Of a stretch of DNA of 57,892 bases, positions 37,224-45,839 are shown piece by piece. The translations under genes were made by a program, and so were the position numbers. Each line of letters begins with the position of its first letter. Within the stretch, counting starts at the first letter, position 1. Below the pieces are notes generated by a model. That model had not been told where the DNA came from. It saw only the letters and a list, made by a program, of their open reading frames with translations, and made no database searches. Origin of the DNA: Gammaproteobacteria bacterium (GTDB taxonomy: Bacteria > Pseudomonadota > Gammaproteobacteria > DSM-16500); assembly GCA_013287235.1 (NCBI GenBank), contig JABDEF010000002.1:1-57892 (forward strand), given 5' to 3'.

Positions 37224-38264
37224 TTATCGGCTCAAAGAGTGTGTATTTCTTAAAGCCCGAGCTGACACGAGTTCACCGCGTAAACTTCCTTGAATTTCTC
37301 GATTAGTATATGGCCTAGGTTTATGAAATTTTAATGATGTGATTTTTTGTGATGGTTGTTCAATTTTCTTAATGGTTTTTTCGCAACAATCTATATATAT
37401 ATTTAATACTTCTAAGTAGGTTTCTCGATTTTGCCCGAAATCTTGATAAAATTCAGGTAAAATCTTATCTTGCATTTGAGTGTAAAGTTGTTTCATTTCT
37501 TTTAAAACATCAAAAGATAAAATATGAAAGTTTAAATTTTTTAATGACTCAATGGAGAGGTCAAGGTAATCGTTTGTTGTTTTAGGAATATTATGATATG
37601 AGTCTACATCAATTAAAACTAACCCCTCTTTACCATAACCCCAATTACCTGTATGAGAAACTAAATCTCTAATAAAAGTGCCAGCGACAATTAATTTAGC
37701 TATTTCTGTTGTGGTTAATTTTGTTTGAATTTGCTTGGGAACTACTTCAAGAAAATTTTCAATTTTTTTAGATCCAATATAAAAATTTTTTGAATCCTTA
37801 AAGAAACGTGTTATAGGAGCGCTGACATTTATATTCTTAGAACTAAATTGCCGATTATAGGCTTCATAACTAATAAGTTGAGAAGTATTTTCTTGATGTA
37901 AACAGGGAAGCACTTTTAAATAATATGTTTCTTGTCCGAAACGACAGATTTTACCACTCGTTATGCCAGTCAGTTTAAATCGGCAAGAAGCATTTGGCAT
38001 TATATCAGTGACAGGTTCATTATGGATTTGCGTAGAGTCTGCATCACAAGTTCTTTTTTGGGACAGGTCATCAAGATATAAAACTAACTTTGCTATGCCA
38101 GTAAGGGTGCCAGCCAATAGTAATAATAGACAAACCCATAAATATTTAAAAATATTTTTGGGTTGTGAGGAGGTGCGTTTCTCTTCCTGAGCCTGATCAT
38201 CCCTTTTTATTGATACCTTATATTCTCCATCACCTGGTGATGTTTTAAGTCTAGCAGTGGCCAT
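37224..38264 (-). CDS. Membrane-anchored protein with atypical kinase-like motifs, putative effector
   Basis: 346-residue orphan with a hydrophilic N-terminus, one membrane helix (about 38-63) and a C-terminal domain of about 270 residues. That domain shows in order: Lys117 in TYYLKVLP (like the ATP-binding Lys), Glu134 in QLISYEAYN, Asp200...Asn207 in RDLVSHTGNWGYG (like the catalytic loop of PI3/4-kinase and HipA-type folds), and Asp219/Asp221 in LVLIDVDSYH (metal-binding Asp). These are the expected residues at plausible spacing, so I read it as a divergent kinase fold, from pattern only. No strong ribosome binding site precedes ATG 38264. It converges on the efflux operon with a 4-base gap. 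Confidence 0.6.
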   Translation of the reverse strand: MATARLKTSPGDGEYKVSIKRDDQAQEEKRTSSQPKNIFKYLWVCLLLLLAGTLTGIAKLVLYLDDLSQKRTCDADSTQIHNEPVTDIMPNASCRFKLTGITSGKICRFGQETYYLKVLPCLHQENTSQLISYEAYNRQFSSKNINVSAPITRFFKDSKNFYIGSKKIENFLEVVPKQIQTKLTTTEIAKLIVAGTFIRDLVSHTGNWGYGKEGLVLIDVDSYHNIPKTTNDYLDLSIESLKNLNFHILSFDVLKEMKQLYTQMQDKILPEFYQDFGQNRETYLEVLNIYIDCCEKTIKKIEQPSQKITSLKFHKPRPYTNREIQGSLRGELVSARALRNTHSLSR

Positions 38265-38425
38265 ATTTAAATCTTAATTTTAATAAAAGTATATAAAATA
38301 TACCAAATATTTGGCCATAAGTCAAGCTATCACTAACACCCATTAATGGGCATAATCAGTGCCATAACTAATCATTAATACATAAACAATAAGGTTTATT
38401 TATGCTTAATTTTGAGGAATAAAAA

Positions 38426-38759
38426 ATGTCGAGAAAGTTAAACGTGAATGCATTGCTTACTTTTTTGATTTTAATAGCCATAATTTTTCACACACAATTC
38501 TCTTATGCTGAGTGTGGACAAAATCTAAATGAAGGGATTCAAAAAATTATCGATGAAGATCGTATAAAATATAGAATACCTGGGATACAAGTTAGCATCA
38601 GTTGCCCAGGGGAAAGCTCTCCTCGAAATTTTGTAAGTGGCACAACCACAGAAGAATTAATTAAACCAGATAAGTAGCGAAACCAAATCATTTACTTCAA
38701 CCATCATTTCATCTGGTGGAACCATGATGTATCTAATTTCTGGAATAAAAAATAATTAG
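38426..38759 (+). pseudogene. Broken serine hydrolase (class C beta-lactamase-related)
   Basis: The frame from ATG 38426 gives a signal peptide (FLILIAIIFHTQFSYA) and the opening of a PF00144-type hydrolase ('GIQKIIDEDRIKYRIPG', 'IQVSISCPGE') and then stops at 38675-38677. In the +1 frame the next codons read QISSETKSFTSTII, which carries the SxxK nucleophile motif (SETK). This then jumps to SSGGTMMYLISGIKNN and a stop. So there is a frameshift before the active site and a large internal deletion after it. Inactive. Confidence 0.7.
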
Positions 38760-38770
38760 TGAGAGTATTT

Positions 38771-39373
38771 ATGATTATATTTTTGAATGGCGCGACCAGC
38801 AGTGGAAAAACATCTATTGCTAAATCAATACAGCATTTAAGCGATATTCCTTGGTTAATTTTTGGTATTGATACTATTATTAATATGTTACCGAATAAAT
38901 ATCGATTTCGTGGCGAAAAAGCAGAAGAAGGATTCAATTTCATTATGGATCAAGATCAATATGGCCCTCTCATGTCATTAAAAGTAGGTGAGTTCGGCCG
39001 GGCAATTTCGAATTCGGTGAGTGACGTCGCTTGTTTGTTAGATAAAAAAGGATTTAATATCATCATTGATGACGTACTCTTTGGTGATGAGTCACTCCGA
39101 AATTATGTTGAAAAATTAGCAGAGAGCTCCGTTTATTTTGTCGGCGTACATTGTGATAAAAAAATATTAGAAGAACGAGAAATTTTAAGAGGTGACCGAT
39201 TTATTGGATCAGGTCGAGATCAAATGAATCGATGCCATAGTTCAACTCGAAAATATGATATTGAGGTTGATACCACTCACAGTTCTTCATTTGATTGTGC
39301 AAAAGAGATTCTGGATTTTGTTGCTAAAGAACATAATCCCCAAGGATTCAAAATATTAAAAAAAATGCTTTAA
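38771..39373 (+). CDS. Chloramphenicol phosphotransferase-like kinase
   Basis: 200 residues from ATG 38771, where CPT-family proteins normally begin (MIIFLNGATSSGKTS). The P-loop GATSSGKT is at residues 6-13. The family features 'FGIDTIINMLP', 'NIIIDDVLFGDE', 'VYFVGVHCDKKILEERE' and 'DRFIGSGRDQ' with the late 'YDIEVDTT' are all present. Streptomyces CPT phosphorylates chloramphenicol; many members in other bacteria have unknown substrates, so drug inactivation here is unproven. It begins 12 bases after the broken hydrolase. Confidence 0.85.
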   Translation: MIIFLNGATSSGKTSIAKSIQHLSDIPWLIFGIDTIINMLPNKYRFRGEKAEEGFNFIMDQDQYGPLMSLKVGEFGRAISNSVSDVACLLDKKGFNIIIDDVLFGDESLRNYVEKLAESSVYFVGVHCDKKILEEREILRGDRFIGSGRDQMNRCHSSTRKYDIEVDTTHSSSFDCAKEILDFVAKEHNPQGFKILKKML

Positions 39374-39462
39374 AATACTAAAAATTTAAAGATACTCAAG
39401 ATTATGATAATTTGAGTTATTAAAAACTGGAGCATTATAAAAAACCCTTAGAATACTTTGAA

Positions 39463-39741
39463 ATGATGCTTCAGTCACTCAAAACAGCAGGTTCTTTTCG
39501 TGAATGTAAAAGTCGAACTGTATTAATCATTCATAATGGATTATCAGATAAAAAAGAATTTGTTTCAACAGTAAAAAAACATTTGGAAATGGCAGATTTA
39601 ATTGTTACAGAAAAATCTTTTCAATCGCTCAATCCTCAAGAAATTTTGGATTACAACGCGGTACTCCCTATTTTATCACCCACTTGGAAGGAAGAGGATC
39701 CCAGCTTGAAAAAACTCAAGCTATCCTTAGGTATATCATGA
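39463..39741 (+). CDS. Short hypothetical protein, possibly a fragment
   Basis: 92 residues from ATG 39463; the frame is open back to a stop at 39421 (LEHYKKPLEYFE). It looks soluble and mixed alpha/beta ('SRTVLIIHNGLSDKKEFV', 'MADLIVTEKSFQSLNPQEIL'). There is no clear ribosome binding site and no family I recognise. Its place among three damaged genes suggests it may itself be a remnant. Confidence 0.4.
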   Translation: MMLQSLKTAGSFRECKSRTVLIIHNGLSDKKEFVSTVKKHLEMADLIVTEKSFQSLNPQEILDYNAVLPILSPTWKEEDPSLKKLKLSLGIS

Positions 39742-39778
39742 TCAACATGCAAAGCAAGCAATCGAATAAATTCTCCCT

Positions 39779-39929
39779 CTCGTAATGCAGTGGCTCTATA
39801 TTTTTTTAGGCGCATTCTTAAAAGAAACATCCTGATAAAGTGCAAAATCAAGATGACAAATCTGCCATCGATAATGCCACCAATGAATTTAAAGTATTAG
39901 CAAATTCGTATATGACAATAGCTCAATAA
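39779..39929 (+). pseudogene. Frameshifted J-domain (DnaJ-like) remnant
   Basis: One frame reads ALYFFRRILKR; after a one-base shift the next reads KHPDKVQNQDDKSAID, then NATNEFKVLANSYMTIAQ and a stop at 39927. The HPDK tetrapeptide followed by a helix ending in 'F..LANSY' is the J-domain helix II-loop-helix III pattern. The helix I region and the rest are missing or damaged. A seven-T run lies at 39811-39817, just before the shift. Confidence 0.5.
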
Positions 39930-41803
39930 TCTGTACTCGACCAATTCCAACCGCCATCAAGAGATGTAGATATCATATTCATTAATTTACCACCTCCCGG
40001 CGCACCGTCCATATAAAGAAAACAGCTTCCTTGAGCGACAAATTTCATGCCAGCTGAATCAGACGTCACCGAATCCAATTGTATATAGGGTGATCCACAA
40101 CCATCGGGTGGCAGAGGAACGTCCATATTTGTCCAATTGATTCCATCCGCAGTGGTGATAACATTCGAGTCCGTGAAACCAGGGAATGTCTCTTGAACTC
40201 CAACGGCTACACAATGATCTATGTTTTGTCCGCAGGCCAGACCTGAAAATGCCCAATCGAGAGGAGTAGGCATACAGCCGCTCACAGTACCCGTTTGCCA
40301 AGTGATATAATAGATTGACCAATAGTAGGTAGCATATGCACCAGTCCCTTTTTGTTGGACTGCAATACATCGAGTTTGATCTGTGTTGCAAGTCATCAGT
40401 GTATTTGCTGGCGCGGGTGGTGGTGATATCGATGTGATATTTTTTATATTCCAAGTATTACCATTATCATAACTTGCAACGATCAAAGCATTGTTGATGT
40501 TGCCAACTTGACTATAGCCAGTTGCAATACACATTGAACCATTGGGCGTACAGCTCGCTGTTCTTAACAGACCCTGTTCTGGCATATTGGGAATATTTTT
40601 TGCATACCAGTTATCGAATCCATTCTCGCTGACTGCGAGTATGGGGTACATGACATTTCCACCGCCGTATCCCACCGCAAAACAAAAATTGGTTTGGTTT
40701 GCTACACATTTTGTTGCTAATAAAGTATTCCAATCGGGTGCTGGATTGTTGATAGTTTCCATTGACCAACTATTACTGCTATTCTGACTTTTTAGTACCA
40801 AAGGCGATAATTGAGTAATATCAGGTCCTGCTTGGCCGGCGGCTATGCAAGAAATTCCTGTCGTGTTTCCAGCACAATTTATGGTGGATAGAGCACCAGA
40901 CCAACTTGTCGGAAATTGAATATTAGTATTTCTTTCCCAATCTTTGCTATCAAACTTTGTTTGATAAATAACGGGGTTAAAGTGATTATCTGTGCCAATC
41001 TTCCCGACAATAGTGCATAATGTTGCGCCATTTCCGAAAGCGCAATTCACATCAGAAAAAAGCATATTCAGCGTTTGCATAAACAAATAGTTTTTATTGA
41101 TCCATGTATTTCCGCGATCGGAAGTTTGAACAATGATAGGGATATTTGTATCATTTTTACCGATGGCAACGCAGACACCTTTGGTGCAGCTAACTCCTGT
41201 TAAATCGCCGTAATTATTAGGAAGATCATTGATAGATGCCGTATGCCAAGTGTTTCCTCCATCATTACTGAGTGCGAGTAATGGAGAAGTTGAAGGGGAG
41301 CCTGATGCGGTTGTTCCAACAGCAACACATATAGCAGTGGATCCACTCCCGGTACAACTCACTTTTCTAAATAAACCCGTGTTAGAAATATTAGGAACCA
41401 AAATCGTATTCCAATTTTGCCCACCATCTTGGCTTTGGAATAAAAGCGGTTTAGCTTCGGATGCCGCATTGCCTGTATACCCGGCCGCTACACAAAGGGC
41501 GTTTTGCCCAGACCCAGCACAATCTACGGATAATAAGCTGCCATTTTCGGGATAATTTGTAACTGTTCCTACGGATGTAAATTGATTTCCACCAATGTTG
41601 CTTTGTACCAACATAGGATGTATCGCATTGTTTTGTGTAATAACAAAACCCGCTGCAATGCAAATTTCATCTGTACAACTACTTTGATTAAAGCGTCCAT
41701 TGACATTAGGAATTATTTTAGTAGGTAAGGCGAAAAGAGGGGATGATAGGGGTATCAGAATTAATATTGAAACAATAGAAAAGAATTTTTTTTGAAAACA
41801 CAT
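39923..41803 (-). CDS. Secreted repeat protein with cysteine-paired BNR-like repeats
   Basis: 626 residues from ATG 41803 (AAAGGA 9 bases upstream), preferred to the longer frame from 41839. Its signal peptide core is FFSIVSILILIPLSSPLFA. The mature protein consists of about ten repeats of 45-60 residues. Each opens with a Cys pair ('VSCTGSGSTAICVAVGTT', 'VSCTKGVCVAIGKN', 'INCAGNTTGISCIAAGQA', 'ASCTPNGSMCIATGYS') and most continue with a 'P.L..S.DGGNTW' type turn like BNR/sialidase or YCF48 repeats. It probably forms a disulfide-stabilised beta-propeller outside the cytoplasm. No catalytic motif is seen. Confidence 0.8.
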   Translation of the reverse strand: MCFQKKFFSIVSILILIPLSSPLFALPTKIIPNVNGRFNQSSCTDEICIAAGFVITQNNAIHPMLVQSNIGGNQFTSVGTVTNYPENGSLLSVDCAGSGQNALCVAAGYTGNAASEAKPLLFQSQDGGQNWNTILVPNISNTGLFRKVSCTGSGSTAICVAVGTTASGSPSTSPLLALSNDGGNTWHTASINDLPNNYGDLTGVSCTKGVCVAIGKNDTNIPIIVQTSDRGNTWINKNYLFMQTLNMLFSDVNCAFGNGATLCTIVGKIGTDNHFNPVIYQTKFDSKDWERNTNIQFPTSWSGALSTINCAGNTTGISCIAAGQAGPDITQLSPLVLKSQNSSNSWSMETINNPAPDWNTLLATKCVANQTNFCFAVGYGGGNVMYPILAVSENGFDNWYAKNIPNMPEQGLLRTASCTPNGSMCIATGYSQVGNINNALIVASYDNGNTWNIKNITSISPPPAPANTLMTCNTDQTRCIAVQQKGTGAYATYYWSIYYITWQTGTVSGCMPTPLDWAFSGLACGQNIDHCVAVGVQETFPGFTDSNVITTADGINWTNMDVPLPPDGCGSPYIQLDSVTSDSAGMKFVAQGSCFLYMDGAPGGGKLMNMISTSLDGGWNWSSTDY

Positions 41804-41830
41804 ATCTAAAATCCTTTTGAGATAATGTAT

Positions 41831-41848
41831 GAGTATCATATCATACTC
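41831..41848. promoter_or_regulatory. 18-bp operator-like palindrome
   Basis: GAGTAT and ATACTC flank catatc, an almost perfect dyad, and a further half-site (catactc) lies at 41860. It is placed 28 bases upstream of the secreted repeat gene's ATG, at the far end of the 260-base gap that also serves acnA. A regulator site is possible but unproven. Confidence 0.35.
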
Positions 41849-42048
41849 GGTTTGTCATTTCATACTCCGTTGTTTTTTTTAATAATTCTGGCAGCTCTTG
41901 TAATGCATGAATAAATGATAGAGTCGTGAGTAGTAATAATATTATCTTTACGTGTGACACCAGTATCAATTATTTATAGCATATAAAAACTGTTTGTAAA
42001 ATAGACAGCACGTGGATGCCAACAGATATGTGCTGCGTTGTTTCTTAA

Positions 42049-42057
42049 TGATATAAT
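42049..42057 (+). promoter_or_regulatory. Extended -10 promoter of acnA
   Basis: TGATATAAT fits TGnTATAAT, 45 bases before the acnA ATG. The -35 region is poor, as is usual for extended -10 promoters. AAGGA precedes the ATG by 8 bases. Confidence 0.5.
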
Positions 42058-42101
42058 CCGTTAACATGAAACTTTAATACTGTTTAACAAGGAATTTAAA
42101 C

Positions 42102-44894
42102 ATGGCAAAGTCAAAAAACCCGCAAGATGTCGATGAAGCTTCCATTGAATCTTTTCCAGCGAGTGACCCCCCCAGTTGGACAGGTGCGGGATGTAACCAT
42201 TCACTTCCTATAGATGATGAAACAGCGGTTGTTGGGTTTGCCAAAAAAACCGAACATACATTAAAAGTCGGTGATATCGAATATCACTATTTCAGTTTGC
42301 CATTGGCTGAAAAAAATGGTCTAAAAGACATTCATAGATTACCCTTTACATTAAAAATTCTATTAGAAAATTTATTACGTCACGAAGATGATGTTTCTGT
42401 GACTTATAAAGACATTGAAGCGATTCAAGAATGGTTAAAAGAAAAATGCTCACATCGTGAAATTGCTTATCGTCCGGCACGTGTATTAATGCAGGATTTT
42501 ACGGGTGTTCCTGCCGTCGTCGATTTAGCTGCCATGCGTGATGCGGTTAAAAAATTAAAAGGCGATCCCAAAAAAATTAATCCCCATTCCCCCTGCGATC
42601 TCATTATCGATCATTCGATTCAAGTCGATCAATTTATTACGAAAGATGCTTTTGAAATCAATGCGAAAATGGAAATGGAACGTAATTACGAACGTTACGA
42701 ATTTTTGCGTTGGGGACAAAAAGCTTTTCAGAATTTTCGTGTTGTGCCGCCAGATACAGGGATTTGTCATCAAGTAAATTTAGAATATTTAGCAAAAACC
42801 ATTTGGTCGCATGAAACACACGGAAAAAAATTCGCCTATCCTGATACCTTAGTCGGTACTGATAGCCATACCACCATGATAAATGGTTTAGGTGTGTTAG
42901 GCTGGGGGGTGGGTGGTATTGAAGCGGAAGCGGCGATGTTAGGTCAGCCTATTTCTATGCTTATTCCTGAAGTGATTGGTGTCAAATTAACAGGAAAATT
43001 ACGGGAAGGGGTAACAGCAACCGATCTTGTGCTAGTGATCACCAATATGCTGCGCAAAAAAGGTGTGGTCGGTAAATTCGTCGAGTTTTTTGGACCCGGG
43101 CTAAAAGATTTATCGATTGCGGACCGCGCAACGATTGGCAATATGTCTCCAGAATATGGTGCGACCTGCGGGTTTTTTCCCATTGATGAAGCAACTCTCG
43201 AGTATCTTGATTTAAGCGGTCGCGATAAAGAAACGATTGCATTAGTTGAAGCGTATGCAAAAGTACAAGGTCTTTGGCATGATCCTAAAGAAAAAGATCC
43301 ACTTTTTACCGAAGTACTCGAATTAAATTTGTCTGATGTGATGCCCTGCATGGCAGGACCTAAACGTCCGCAAGATAAAGTCCCGTTGGAAAAACTCAAA
43401 GAAACCTTTAGTCAACTTTTAAAAGATGGTAAACGCGACAATGAAAAAACCACTGCTTTTCCGACCTCCGATAATTTTTCTTTGCATCATGGTGATGTGG
43501 TCATTTCTGCGATCACGAGTTGCACGAATACCTCTAATCCTGATGTACTCATTGCGGCAGGGTTAGTTGCAAAAAAAGCGCTTGAAAAAGGCTTAAAGCG
43601 TAAACCTTGGGTTAAAACTTCATTCGCACCCGGTTCGCAAGTTGTCACGCGTTATTTAGAAAAAACCGGTTTGCAAAAATATCTGGATGAATTAGGTTTT
43701 ACGTTAGTTGGTTATGGATGTACGACCTGTATTGGTAATTCAGGACCACTGCCGGATCCGGTGTCACAAACCATTAATGAAAACGATTTAATTATCTCAG
43801 CGGTTTTATCAGGCAATCGAAATTTTGAAGGACGCATTCATCCGCAAGTTAAAGCGAATTGGTTAGCGTCACCCCCTTTAGTCGTAATTTTTGCCATCAC
43901 AGGAACAGTTGATATTGATTTAACGAAAGATGCTATCGGTCTCGACCAAGAAGGAAAGGAAATTTATTTAAAAGATGTATGGCCATCCAATGCAGAAATT
44001 GCGAGAGAAGTGGCAACGATTACGGGAAATATGTTTCATGAAACATATGCAGAAATATTTCATGGCACCGATGAATGGCGTAACATGAAAATTCCAGAAT
44101 CTGAAACGTATCAATGGCAATTGGATTCTACTTATATTCAGGCGCCACCTTTTTTTGAAGATATGGAATTGAAGCCAGAAAGCGTACAAGATATTCAATC
44201 TGCAAGAATTTTAGCGGTTTTAGGCGATAGCATCACCACCGATCATATCTCACCCGCAGGTTCTTTTAAAGCCGATAGTCCTGCAGGTAAATATTTATTA
44301 GAGAAGGGAGTTGACGCAAAAGACTTTAATTCGTATGGCGCAAGACGCGGTAATCATGAAGTGATGATGCGTGGTACGTTTGCCAATATTCGATTGAAAA
44401 ATGAAATGGTCACGCCAAAGGAGGGCGGTTTCACAAAACATTTTCCGAGTAGAGAAGTTTTAAGTATTTTTGATGCAGCCATGCGTTACAGAAAAGAAAA
44501 AGTGCCTTTGATTGTGGTGGCGGGCAAAGAATATGGTTCAGGATCTTCCCGTGATTGGGCGGCTAAAGGACCTAAATTATTGGGTGTCGTTGCGGTGATT
44601 GCAGAAAGTTTTGAGCGTATTCATCGCTCGAATTTAATTGGTATGGGGATTTTACCTTTAGAATTTAAAGATGGGGAGGGAAGACTGACATTAAAAATTA
44701 CGGGTGAAGAAACCATTGATATTTTAGATTTAAAAAATACTATTAAACCGCGTGCAGAAATTGAAGCAGTGATTCATCAGCCGGATGGAGCAACCTCAAA
44801 AGTCACATTAGTATCGAGGATTGATACGGTGACAGAAATGGAGTATTACAAAAATGGTGGGATTTTGCAGCATGTTATTAGAAATATGTTATAG
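42102..44894 (+). CDS. acnA: Aconitate hydratase AcnA with unusual N-terminal extension
   Basis: Interconverts citrate and isocitrate with a [4Fe-4S] cluster. The protein has 930 residues. From about residue 53 it follows AcnA closely ('HRLPFTLKILLENLLRHED', 'RVLMQDFTGVPAVVDLAAMR', 'VGTDSHTTMINGLGVLGWGV'). The cluster cysteines are in 'SCTNTSNP' and 'GYGCTTCIGNSGPLPD', and the swivel domain has 'SRDWAAKGP'. Residues 1 to about 40 are extra and contain DVDEASIESFPASDPPSW, a motif otherwise known to me from small stand-alone proteins. It may also hydrate 2-methyl-cis-aconitate for the prp pathway, by inference. Confidence 0.96.
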   Translation: MAKSKNPQDVDEASIESFPASDPPSWTGAGCNHSLPIDDETAVVGFAKKTEHTLKVGDIEYHYFSLPLAEKNGLKDIHRLPFTLKILLENLLRHEDDVSVTYKDIEAIQEWLKEKCSHREIAYRPARVLMQDFTGVPAVVDLAAMRDAVKKLKGDPKKINPHSPCDLIIDHSIQVDQFITKDAFEINAKMEMERNYERYEFLRWGQKAFQNFRVVPPDTGICHQVNLEYLAKTIWSHETHGKKFAYPDTLVGTDSHTTMINGLGVLGWGVGGIEAEAAMLGQPISMLIPEVIGVKLTGKLREGVTATDLVLVITNMLRKKGVVGKFVEFFGPGLKDLSIADRATIGNMSPEYGATCGFFPIDEATLEYLDLSGRDKETIALVEAYAKVQGLWHDPKEKDPLFTEVLELNLSDVMPCMAGPKRPQDKVPLEKLKETFSQLLKDGKRDNEKTTAFPTSDNFSLHHGDVVISAITSCTNTSNPDVLIAAGLVAKKALEKGLKRKPWVKTSFAPGSQVVTRYLEKTGLQKYLDELGFTLVGYGCTTCIGNSGPLPDPVSQTINENDLIISAVLSGNRNFEGRIHPQVKANWLASPPLVVIFAITGTVDIDLTKDAIGLDQEGKEIYLKDVWPSNAEIAREVATITGNMFHETYAEIFHGTDEWRNMKIPESETYQWQLDSTYIQAPPFFEDMELKPESVQDIQSARILAVLGDSITTDHISPAGSFKADSPAGKYLLEKGVDAKDFNSYGARRGNHEVMMRGTFANIRLKNEMVTPKEGGFTKHFPSREVLSIFDAAMRYRKEKVPLIVVAGKEYGSGSSRDWAAKGPKLLGVVAVIAESFERIHRSNLIGMGILPLEFKDGEGRLTLKITGEETIDILDLKNTIKPRAEIEAVIHQPDGATSKVTLVSRIDTVTEMEYYKNGGILQHVIRNML

Positions 44895-44914
44895 GTTTTT
44901 ATCATCCTTGTCTT

Positions 44915-44980
44915 CTCTGTCATCCCCGCGAAAGCGGGGATTCATCCAGATGGATCCCCGCTTTCGCGGGGATGACAGAG
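44915..44980. repeat. Family B palindrome between acnA and the S1/P1 nuclease
   Basis: The arms ctctgtcatccccgcgaaag and complement enclose a short loop (44944-44951), starting 21 bases after the acnA stop. It is related to 28303-28359. It can serve as an acnA terminator, but it also contains the probable start codon of the next gene. Confidence 0.9.
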
Positions 44981-45831
44981 TTTGTACTAAATTACATTTT
45001 TTATGTGTAGTGTTAGGAGTGTGTTTATCATTTCAAAGTTTTGCATGGAACGCCTTAGGTCATGAAGTGATAGCCAATATTGCGTACGACCATTTAAATC
45101 CTAAAGCGCGAGAAACCGTCGATCAACTGGTCAGTCAATTTTCAAAAGAATATCCGACTTTTACAACTTTTAATCAACTGGCTATTTGGCCTGATAAATT
45201 GCGTGAACAAAAAATCGAATCATTTACCCATTGGCATTATATTGATTTTCCTTTTAGTGAGGATGGGACAGAATTAAAAAACATTGCAGATACTGATAAT
45301 ATTATCTGGGCGTTGCCGTTGATTGAAACGCCGCTTGCAAATGTAAAAGCAAACCCTTACGAGCGTGCACGCTTCTTAGCTTTTTTAACACATTTTATTG
45401 GAGATATTCATCAACCGCTTCACACAACGTCTCGTATTTCCGCAAAATATCCGAATGGTGATCAAGGTGGAAATTTATTTTATTTGAAATATCCTGCCAA
45501 TGATCCCAAAACCATTTCATTACATACATTATGGGATCAAGGGATGGATCTTTTTACTGGTGATACATCGGATGAAAATATCAATACACTTGCACAAAGT
45601 ATTACGACACATTTTCCTGAAAGTTATTTTGGAACAAAAATTAATGATGTTGATCCTAATCATTGGGGTCAAGAAGGGTTTACCATTTCAACAACGTTAG
45701 TCTATGCCACACCAGAAAAAGCTGTGCCAAATGAATATTATCTCATTGATGCACATCGCATGTGTGAGGAACGCGTGGCGCTTGCAGGGTATCGTTTGGC
45801 AAAGGTATTGAATGATTTGTTAGATAATTGA
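44950..45831 (+). CDS. S1/P1-type nuclease, secreted
   Basis: Zinc-dependent single-strand nuclease / 3'-nucleotidase family. The mature protein should start at the Trp of WNALGHEVIANIAYDHL, since the N-terminal Trp binds zinc. Other zinc-ligand stretches are 'WPDKLRE', 'FTHWHYIDFP', 'FLTHFIGDIHQPLHTTS' and 'LHTLWDQGMD'. The signal peptide core is LCVVLGVCLSFQSFA. In frame, the nearest ATG upstream of this core is at 44950, inside the palindrome; GTGs at 45010 and 45019 would cut the hydrophobic core. The frame is open further up to 44854 inside acnA. The start is therefore uncertain, and the mature domain is clear. Confidence 0.9.
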   Translation: MDPRFRGDDRVCTKLHFLCVVLGVCLSFQSFAWNALGHEVIANIAYDHLNPKARETVDQLVSQFSKEYPTFTTFNQLAIWPDKLREQKIESFTHWHYIDFPFSEDGTELKNIADTDNIIWALPLIETPLANVKANPYERARFLAFLTHFIGDIHQPLHTTSRISAKYPNGDQGGNLFYLKYPANDPKTISLHTLWDQGMDLFTGDTSDENINTLAQSITTHFPESYFGTKINDVDPNHWGQEGFTISTTLVYATPEKAVPNEYYLIDAHRMCEERVALAGYRLAKVLNDLLDN

Positions 45832-45839
45832 AGCGCCCC

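Noticed and set aside
40059..40454. Minus-strand frame of 131 codons within the cysteine-repeat gene
   Set aside because: It is another frame of the repeats in the real gene; Tyr/Arg/Ser-rich noise.
41840..42101. Riboswitch or small RNA in the gap before acnA
   Set aside because: Only a dyad and an extended -10 promoter are visible; there is no conserved aptamer fold or separate terminator.
42944..43399. Minus-strand frame of 151 codons inside acnA
   Set aside because: Antisense to the aconitase catalytic region, whose frame is fully conserved.
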